33,076 nucleotides of DNA from a bacterium (GTDB lineage: Bacteria > 4484-113 > JAGGVC01). The first letter of the stretch is position 1; every line of letters starts with the position of its first letter. Below, piece after piece: positions 26,922-33,076 of the stretch. The stretch lies in the NCBI GenBank assembly GCA_021158185.1, contig JAGGVC010000090.1, positions 1-33,076 on the forward strand. The letters are read 5' to 3'. The translations under genes were made by a program, and so were the position numbers. A model generated the notes under the pieces. It did not search any database, had not been told where the DNA came from, and saw nothing but the letters and a program-made list of their open reading frames with translations.

Positions 26922-28679
26922 GTGGCAGGTCGAATAACCGAGGAAAACTGGCCGGCAATGCTCCTTGAGCTTTGGGCGGCGACGGACTGGTCGAGATTCC
27001 AGTTGCGGCGCGGGATGCGCGATTACATCCGCGCGTCCATTTTCGGTGACTGGTGCGAGAAACTGCTCGTACTCAACGACGTTCCGTCTACAATCCGTCT
27101 GCCTGCAATCGATTTCGCCAGGCTCTCGTTCGCCGATATCGATCTGGGCGCGCTCTCGCATCAACATCCCCTCCTCACGATTCGCTCAGATGACGCGAAA
27201 ACGCCGGAAGCACTCGCGGCGGCCCTTGCCAAGGGTTCACGTTGGGAAGAGCGCGTGCCATCGCTCATACGATTCGCCAGAGCACTCGCGGGAATTGAAA
27301 CCGCGCTGTCGGATTCCGGACTGCCGCCGCTCTGGCCGCGCATCATTCTTTCCCTAGGCGAAGAAATTGCACTGTCTCCAGTGGCAGCGCCAGACGAGGA
27401 TCACATCGCGGGCGAGCTTGCGGCGTTGCTTGAAACTACGGATATCGACATAAAACTCGCGCCGAGCGTGCTTGCTCCGCTCGATGAAATCGGTGTCGGC
27501 GGAAAAATCGTGGTCCTTTCGCACTTCGATCCGCATGGGTTAAGCGGACTTGCCCCGACCGTTCGAACTCTGCGTAAAGCGGGTTTCCCGGTAGAAGCAG
27601 TCTCGAGCTACGAAACAACAGGCGATTACGCCAGGCTCTGGAGAAGAGTCGTGCGAAGGTACTACGATGATCCCGCAACTGCCGCGATAGTCCTCACCGA
27701 TCTTTCCATTGACAGCAGGCATCCGGAGCGGTGCCGCGAATTCGCCGCCGAAGCAAACCAGGGCAGCAAACCGGTAATCTGGATCGACCACCACAGGGAT
27801 ACGCTGATGGAGGCCAAGAACCTTGCAGGCCGGATGGTCAGGCTGCATCTGACAAGTGTGCTCGCAACCAACCTTGCGGAGAAAATTGACGCGCGTGAAA
27901 TAGAAATCCTCGCAATGGGCGCGCTCGGTGACAAGGATCCGTACAGCCTTTGGGCCATGGAAGAGTGGCGAAAAGCGGGAAAACTTCAGGATCTAAACGA
28001 TATTCTTGCAGGTGTAGAACGGTCGATCGACCTCGTTGCTCCGCCCGGAAGAATTCTAAGGAAGGCTGTCAAGGAATTCGATATCGATCCCTTTGAAAAC
28101 GTCAGGGAAAGGATAATCCGCTCGGACTCGAAGTTTCTCGCCAGGCTCGGCAAAGAATCTCGAAAGCGGCCACTTACGCTTGTAGATATTGCTGCTTTTC
28201 CTGTGGAAGCAATGGACGAGCTGCCAGAGCTTTTCGACGAATGGAACGCTCCGAGCAAAGGCGCGCTCATCGTTTCGGGTGCGGGAAGCGGTCAGAAGCG
28301 GGGAGACTGGGAAATGCGGGAGCGGGTGGTCGTATTCAATGAACGGCCCGAAACTGCGGGCAGATTCTGGTACTCGATCCTAGAGCGCGCGATGGATGAA
28401 TGCGGTTCTGATTCTCTGGGACGTCTCATCGCTCCCTATGCAGTTGCATGCCGAAAACTCGACAGAGGCAGGATGAACCTTCTCTTCCTAACCCACCACA
28501 ATGCCCCGCACGCCCCGGATGCGAGGCTCTTTCTCCCTCAAAAATATCAGCAAAAGTGGATCGGGCATTCGCGCGCGTTCTGGCTCGACGCCGACGAGGG
28601 CAAAGAAAAAAGGTTGATCTCTCTTGTCGCTGCAAGGATCAACAGGTTTATGAACCGGGCTTTCCCGCTTGTGCAATAA
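26922..28679 (+). CDS. Divergent DHH-family phosphoesterase-like protein
   Basis: GTG start; ordered motifs VVLSHFDPHGLSG, AIVLTDLS, VIWIDHHRDT, MGALGDKDPYSLWA resemble DHH motifs I-IV. Confidence 0.6.
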   Translation: MAGRITEENWPAMLLELWAATDWSRFQLRRGMRDYIRASIFGDWCEKLLVLNDVPSTIRLPAIDFARLSFADIDLGALSHQHPLLTIRSDDAKTPEALAAALAKGSRWEERVPSLIRFARALAGIETALSDSGLPPLWPRIILSLGEEIALSPVAAPDEDHIAGELAALLETTDIDIKLAPSVLAPLDEIGVGGKIVVLSHFDPHGLSGLAPTVRTLRKAGFPVEAVSSYETTGDYARLWRRVVRRYYDDPATAAIVLTDLSIDSRHPERCREFAAEANQGSKPVIWIDHHRDTLMEAKNLAGRMVRLHLTSVLATNLAEKIDAREIEILAMGALGDKDPYSLWAMEEWRKAGKLQDLNDILAGVERSIDLVAPPGRILRKAVKEFDIDPFENVRERIIRSDSKFLARLGKESRKRPLTLVDIAAFPVEAMDELPELFDEWNAPSKGALIVSGAGSGQKRGDWEMRERVVVFNERPETAGRFWYSILERAMDECGSDSLGRLIAPYAVACRKLDRGRMNLLFLTHHNAPHAPDARLFLPQKYQQKWIGHSRAFWLDADEGKEKRLISLVAARINRFMNRAFPLVQ

Positions 28680-28723
28680 TGTACCGAGCTTCTGAATCAA
28701 GCGATTGATGTGAGGTGCGCGAC

Positions 28724-29662
28724 GTGAATTTGAATGAGACGGTATTTGTGTTCGATGTAGGCGGTAGTGCGGTAAAAGCCGGAGTGGTAAGTCCAGACAC
28801 CGGCGATTTCGTGAAGCACGTTGAAAATCTCGATATTGCAACCGCTTCGGCGTACGAATTCGCTAAAGCCCTGCCCGATGCGATCGAGTTGCTTGCAAAG
28901 GATATCGACAACTTCAAGCCGGCAGGGATTGGCATAAGTCTGGCAGGTCTCTGCAAGGACGGCATAGTGGTCGAAGCGCCGAACCTCAAGTGGTTCAATG
29001 CTCCGCTCGTCGTGATGGTGAAGGATGCAATGAAAAACGTCGGGCATAACCTGCCGATATCGCTCGAAAACGACGGCGACTGTTTTGCACTGGGCGAGTG
29101 GAAGTACGGCGTTGCGAAGGAATACCGCGATATCCTGGGCATTACGCTCGGAACTGGCATCGGCGGCGGGTTCATCATAGATGGCAAAATTTTCCGCGGC
29201 GGAATGGGTTTCAGCATCGAACCCGGCCACATCAAGGTGAACTACGAGATTGACACACCGCCATGTGGATGCGGTGGACGGTACTGCCTTGAGGCCGGTA
29301 CGGGCGCGGCAGGCATCGTTCACACCTACAAGGTTAAGGGTGGCAGCGTTGACGAAAACACGACTGTGCTAGATATCGCGGCGCGCGCCGAAGAAGGCGA
29401 GGAAATAGCGCAGGCGCTTTTCAGGCGGATCGGACGCAGGCTGGGCATCGGGCTTGCAGGGCTTTCCAACCTTCTCAACCCCGAAGCAGTCGTCATCGGC
29501 GGCGGGGTGAGCAGCGCGCGAAAGTTCATCGAGCCTTCACTCAGAAGCATGCTCGAAAGCGAAACGCTCGTCAGCATCCGCGGGAAATCGGTTCTCCTCT
29601 GGAGCGAGCTTCTGAACAAGGCGAATTTGCTGGGCGCCGCAGCAATGGTGGCGAAGCTGTAG
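28724..29662 (+). CDS. ROK family sugar kinase/glucokinase-like
   Basis: VFDVGGSAVKAGVV, ENDGDCFALGEWKYG, ITLGTGIGGGFIIDGKIFRG, CGCGGRYCLEAGTGAAGI; GAGG 8 nt before GTG 28724. Confidence 0.92.
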   Translation: MNLNETVFVFDVGGSAVKAGVVSPDTGDFVKHVENLDIATASAYEFAKALPDAIELLAKDIDNFKPAGIGISLAGLCKDGIVVEAPNLKWFNAPLVVMVKDAMKNVGHNLPISLENDGDCFALGEWKYGVAKEYRDILGITLGTGIGGGFIIDGKIFRGGMGFSIEPGHIKVNYEIDTPPCGCGGRYCLEAGTGAAGIVHTYKVKGGSVDENTTVLDIAARAEEGEEIAQALFRRIGRRLGIGLAGLSNLLNPEAVVIGGGVSSARKFIEPSLRSMLESETLVSIRGKSVLLWSELLNKANLLGAAAMVAKL

Positions 29663-30211
29663 CTACTTTTCGCTTTTTCCCTTTGCCTGTTTCTTACTTT
29701 TGCCGGATTCTGGCTTCCGCGGTACGTTCTTGGCGCTTCGCGTTTTCCGCTTCTTTCCTGATCCTTTCTTTGCCTCCGAGGAAGCTTTTTTTGCGCGCCT
29801 TTTCTCCGCGCGTATCTTTTTCTTCTCAAGCTCCCGAAAGTTAACTGAAGGAATAAGAAATGGTTCCATACCCATAGCAGATGTATTGCTTAGAACAATC
29901 CCGCGTAGTGAGGAATAAGTCATAGGCAGGCAGTTTCCCGGAAGGGTATTGTCGATCGTATCTTTGGTTGCCCCCTCATCAAACTCAAAAAAGGCTGAGG
30001 CTCTTACATCGAGTTTAATCGGTGCAATGGTGGTTTGCTGCACGAGCTTTATTTCCATTGCAACCTGATGTAGGAGCGGGTTTTCGTTGTTTACTAAGAA
30101 CGTATAATCAACGTGAAAGCGAGGCTTGAATGCCTTGTTCATCTCAAGAATTTCCGCAGAGAATCTCCAGATTACCAGCTTTCTAAGCTGCACAATTGCT
30201 TTCGAAGTCAA
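29663..30211 (-). CDS. SecB-like chaperone of TAC system with Lys/Arg-rich C-terminal tail
   Basis: FKPRFHVDYTFLVNNENPLLHQVAMEIKLVQQT...ASAFFEFDEG...CLPMTYSSLRGIVLSNTSAMGMEPFLIPSVNFREL matches SecB-like layout; TTG 30211 has GGAGG at proper spacing (ORF track start GTG 30220). Confidence 0.75.
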   Translation of the reverse strand: MTSKAIVQLRKLVIWRFSAEILEMNKAFKPRFHVDYTFLVNNENPLLHQVAMEIKLVQQTTIAPIKLDVRASAFFEFDEGATKDTIDNTLPGNCLPMTYSSLRGIVLSNTSAMGMEPFLIPSVNFRELEKKKIRAEKRRAKKASSEAKKGSGKKRKTRSAKNVPRKPESGKSKKQAKGKSEK

Positions 30212-30560
30212 TTGCTTCACCTCCTACATCATCGCCCGCAAACTGAGGTACAGTAATTTCTTGGTAATTACTCAAGCTTATTTCCTTTTTCATGCGGGGA
30301 TATGCGAATTCAAATTCAAATTCGAGAGCATCAGCAAGCTTCTGAAGCGTCAGAAGTGTCATATTGCTGTATGTACCAGAAAGAAGCTGGGAAATGTAGG
30401 GCGGTTCAACACCCATTCTCCGCGCAAGCTCGGCATGAGTAATGCCAAGGCTGTCGATTCTCTCCACACATACGTCAATGAACCCGAACGCTCTCCATTC
30501 AGCCTTGAATTCCGGCGTGTTTTCCAAATCCTTGATGTACTGCTTGAAAGAACTATCCAT
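30183..30560 (-). CDS. higA: HigA-like XRE-family antitoxin with C-terminal extension
   Basis: HTH THAELARRMGVEPPYISQLLSGTYSNMTLLTLQKLADALEFEFEFAYP; ATG 30560 with upstream AGGAGG; overlaps toxin by 8 nt. Confidence 0.87.
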   Translation of the reverse strand: MDSSFKQYIKDLENTPEFKAEWRAFGFIDVCVERIDSLGITHAELARRMGVEPPYISQLLSGTYSNMTLLTLQKLADALEFEFEFAYPRMKKEISLSNYQEITVPQFAGDDVGGEAIDFESNCAA

Positions 30561-30960
30561 CCTTACATACCTCCTCGGCAAGTCTCCTTGCCTTCTGAAT
30601 GTCTTCGGCATTTAGCTCACCACGCTTCTTTTCAACCAAGTGAAAAATGATGATGTCGGTGCCGCGTTCACAGCAAAGAAGTCTCACCTGGCCCTTCTTT
30701 ATCTCCCATATCGAGGGTTTGCAGCTGTCTACTTTCTTGTAGATATGTGCAGAATGCCTGATCTGACTGTTATCCATACTTGCAAGCATTTTCAGAGTTG
30801 CGTGCATTACCGCCGCGCTAGGTCGAGTTCTACCCACCATCCACCTTTGCAACTTACTTCTACCACCGAGAACGGAAATGGTGCGATACTCGCCAGATAC
30901 CCAAATTTCCAGATTTGCACCCTTTCCAAGTTCCAATGCCATCAAAGAATGATACCCCAT
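30553..30960 (-). CDS. higB: HigB/RelE-superfamily toxin
   Basis: IWEIKKGQVRLLCCERGTDIIIFHLVEKKRGELNAEDIQKARRLAEEV resembles the HigB/Gp49 fold; gene sits immediately before an HTH antitoxin; alternative ATG 30942. Confidence 0.75.
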   Translation of the reverse strand: MGYHSLMALELGKGANLEIWVSGEYRTISVLGGRSKLQRWMVGRTRPSAAVMHATLKMLASMDNSQIRHSAHIYKKVDSCKPSIWEIKKGQVRLLCCERGTDIIIFHLVEKKRGELNAEDIQKARRLAEEVCKDG

Positions 30961-30973
30961 CGTGCGGAAAATG

Positions 30974-30989
30974 TTAAGTTAAAACTTAA
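30974..30989. promoter_or_regulatory. Perfect palindrome TTAAGTT-AA-AACTTAA, candidate HigA operator
   Basis: 7-bp inverted repeat with 2-nt spacer, 13 bp upstream of the toxin ATG, flanked by GTTAAG copies at 30973-30978 and 30991-30996. Confidence 0.6.
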
Positions 30990-31093
30990 GGTTAAGAAAA
31001 ATACTCGCACTGCAAGTAATTTGTTGATAACAAGCAAATATGCGCGAAGCGGAAGGCCGTGCTGAATGTCGAACTTGACATTAGTTATTCTCT

Positions 31094-32734
31094 CTAGCTC
31101 ATCCTTTCTATCTGCACGAGCAGGTCTTTGAAGATGAAGTTGTGGAACGGAAGGAACGCGTACCAGTAGGCATGCCCCAGGATGGTTTTCGTATCGAACC
31201 ACGCCGCGACCGTTAGCAGCCGTTCCCCGTCGAGTCCTGCTCGGCGCCGCTCGGCATTCTTACTACTGAAACCAACGCCGCCCGCGGCAGAACCCTCATC
31301 TGCGCTGGATTCGTTCTCCATTATATTGAATTCGAGCCAGGCCTTCCCAGGAAGCTTCATCTCGGCACGCAGCAGCAGTCTTGTATCGGGTATCAAATCC
31401 TCGACCCGCCAGAAATCGATCACATCGTTCACCGCCAGCCTTGACTGGCTCCTGCGCCCGCGCGCTATTCCCACGCCGAAGAACAGTTGGTCGATCACAC
31501 CCCGCACCCTCCACAGCCAGTTGCTGTTGAACCAGCCGGACTTTCCGCCAACAGCGGAGATTGACTCGAAAAGCGAGGATGCGTCCTTGTTCGTGCCAAG
31601 CGCATATGATGCAAGGTACCTGGGCTTCGGCTTAACTTCGTGGAGTTTCATCGCGAGTTCGTGTGAAGGCGGATAAGCATCGCTCCACCTCGTATGGATG
31701 CGATCCTGCTGCTCACGCGTCAGCGCGCGCACAACCGCTTCCTTGTAGCTGAGCGGCTTGAACGGAACGAATTTCCTTATCTCCTCGTTGCCGCAGATGA
31801 CTTCGTCCCGTAGTCCCTCCATAAGGCAGGAGATGATTTGATCGGGCAAGGGTGTTATCAGGCTCGCGATGTATGCATTCAGCCCGATGCTTGAAATCGG
31901 GGATGGGATGAACACCGCTTTTCGTCCGATTACCCGGGCGAAACTTCGGAGCATTGCCTCGTACGAAAGCACGTCCAGTCCGCCGATGTCGAACGATTGC
32001 GCCTTCGTAACAGGCGTCTCCAGAACGCCCACGAGGTACTTGAGTACGTCTCGAATGCCGATCGGCTGGCACAGATTCCTCGCCCACCTGGGAACAGGAA
32101 GCACCCGAAGAGTTGACACCAGGCTGTGAATGATCTCGTAGGATGCGCTGCCCGATCCGATGATTATTCCGGCACGGAGCACGGTAACGGGCACATTCCC
32201 CGCCCTTAGCTCCCTTGCAACGGCCATCCGATTCCTGAGGTGGCGCGAATGGCTGATGTGCGTTTCGCCGAGCCCGCCCAGGTAAATAATGCGCGACAAG
32301 CCTTCTTCTTCCGCGATGTCCCTGAAGTTTGCAGCCGCGCGGATGTCGGCCTTCTCGAACTCCTCAGGACCGAGAAGTAGCGAGTGGATCAAGTAGTACG
32401 CCGCATAGACGCCGCGGAGCGCACCCCGCAGGCTATCCTTGTCGAGCGCATCGGCAACGACAACCTCGGCCTCGGGCCATAGCTCGGCGGTGATTTCCGG
32501 CTCCCCGCGCACCATCAGGCGTAGGGAGTAACCCCGCGCTAGAAGCTCGCGGATAAGCCTGCCGCCGATGTAACCGGTCGCGCCCGTAACGAGAATTGTC
32601 CCAAGCTCCGGTGCAGGCCTGGACGGAAGATCGGCGCAAAAAAGATCACGCGCGTCTCCATTAACCGACTGAGATGCCGGCAGAGACGCCAACGAATCCT
32701 TTTCCAAACTGCGACTTTCGTTATCCTCGGTCAT
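31094..32734 (-). CDS. SDR-family NAD(P)-binding protein with DUF2867-like C-terminal region
   Basis: ILVTGATGYIGGRLIRELLARGYSLRLMVR Rossmann motif; C-terminal DFWRVEDLIPDTRLLLRAEMKLPGKAWLEFNI...RLLTVAAWFDTKTILGHAYWYAFLPFHNFIF. Confidence 0.88.
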   Translation of the reverse strand: MTEDNESRSLEKDSLASLPASQSVNGDARDLFCADLPSRPAPELGTILVTGATGYIGGRLIRELLARGYSLRLMVRGEPEITAELWPEAEVVVADALDKDSLRGALRGVYAAYYLIHSLLLGPEEFEKADIRAAANFRDIAEEEGLSRIIYLGGLGETHISHSRHLRNRMAVARELRAGNVPVTVLRAGIIIGSGSASYEIIHSLVSTLRVLPVPRWARNLCQPIGIRDVLKYLVGVLETPVTKAQSFDIGGLDVLSYEAMLRSFARVIGRKAVFIPSPISSIGLNAYIASLITPLPDQIISCLMEGLRDEVICGNEEIRKFVPFKPLSYKEAVVRALTREQQDRIHTRWSDAYPPSHELAMKLHEVKPKPRYLASYALGTNKDASSLFESISAVGGKSGWFNSNWLWRVRGVIDQLFFGVGIARGRRSQSRLAVNDVIDFWRVEDLIPDTRLLLRAEMKLPGKAWLEFNIMENESSADEGSAAGGVGFSSKNAERRRAGLDGERLLTVAAWFDTKTILGHAYWYAFLPFHNFIFKDLLVQIERMS

Positions 32735-32922
32735 TGATTCACGCGTAATCCAGAAAAATGCACCCCCCCCCTTGTGAAAACTGTATCATTCTTTCGGCCA
32801 AATTATTGTGCCGGCCGATTTCTCATGAAAATACGCGCCTTCGACTGGATTTGCTCGTCGCTTCTGCAAGAGCAAGGGTGAGGAATTTGAGCAATGGGGA
32901 GGTAGGAGTGGAGGGTTTGGTC

Positions 32923-32951
32923 TTGACAAACCACCCAGAATCGGATATCAT
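32923..32951 (+). promoter_or_regulatory. Predicted sigma70-type promoter TTGACA-N17-TATCAT
   Basis: TTGACA 32923-32928, 17-nt spacer, TATCAT 32946-32951; followed by hairpin and an RBS/ATG. Confidence 0.7.
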
Positions 32952-33041
32952 TCCCTCGCGCTCCTGAATCAAGCACTTCCTGCTTGAGATTTGAGAGATG
33001 CAGTGGAACTATCCCTTAATAGCCAAATCGGAGGCGAATCG

Positions 33042-33076
33042 ATGCAATCTACACAAACGGGATGTTGTTTATTGAC
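33042..33076 (+). CDS. Start of a CDS truncated by the window end (MQSTQTGCCLL...)
   Basis: GGAGG 7 nt before ATG 33042, downstream of a strong promoter match. Confidence 0.5.
   Translation, partial: MQSTQTGCCLL

Noticed and set aside
27288-27312. Second GGAATTGAAACCG match to the CRISPR-like repeat 3' end
   Set aside because: Lies inside the DHH-like coding sequence, only the short 3' core matches, no dyad upstream

Overview
33 kb bacterial window of moderate GC, mostly densely packed chromosomal genes on both strands and no rRNA or tRNA that I could recognise. Housekeeping content: partial hypB, a MobA-like NTP transferase, a sensor kinase/response regulator pair, ybaB-recR-tsaD-kinase-thiE, purE-purB, a ROK kinase, and an SDR/DUF2867 protein. 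Exported or membrane content: a zinc-ribbon CD225 protein with DUF2752, a DUF4139 protein, an NHL-repeat protein, a double retropepsin-like lipoprotein, SLH plus degenerate GGDEF, a NapH/NapG-like fused Fe-S protein, an exported CbiX-like protein, and a giant VWA protein. The strongest candidate system is at 29663-30960 (minus): a three-gene toxin-antitoxin-chaperone (TAC) cassette made of a HigB-like toxin, a HigA-like antitoxin with a C-terminal extension, and a SecB-like chaperone with an unusual Lys/Arg-rich tail. The reading frames overlap and a palindromic operator candidate lies upstream. A second accessory patch at 19988-20660 holds a solitary 37-bp CRISPR-repeat-like sequence, a short gene remnant, a truncated repeat lipoprotein and a string of palindromes. 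Several conserved enzymes carry long low-complexity insertions or charged tails (TsaD, PurB, SecB-like, VWA, NapH/G). All family calls come from reading motifs; no searches were run.
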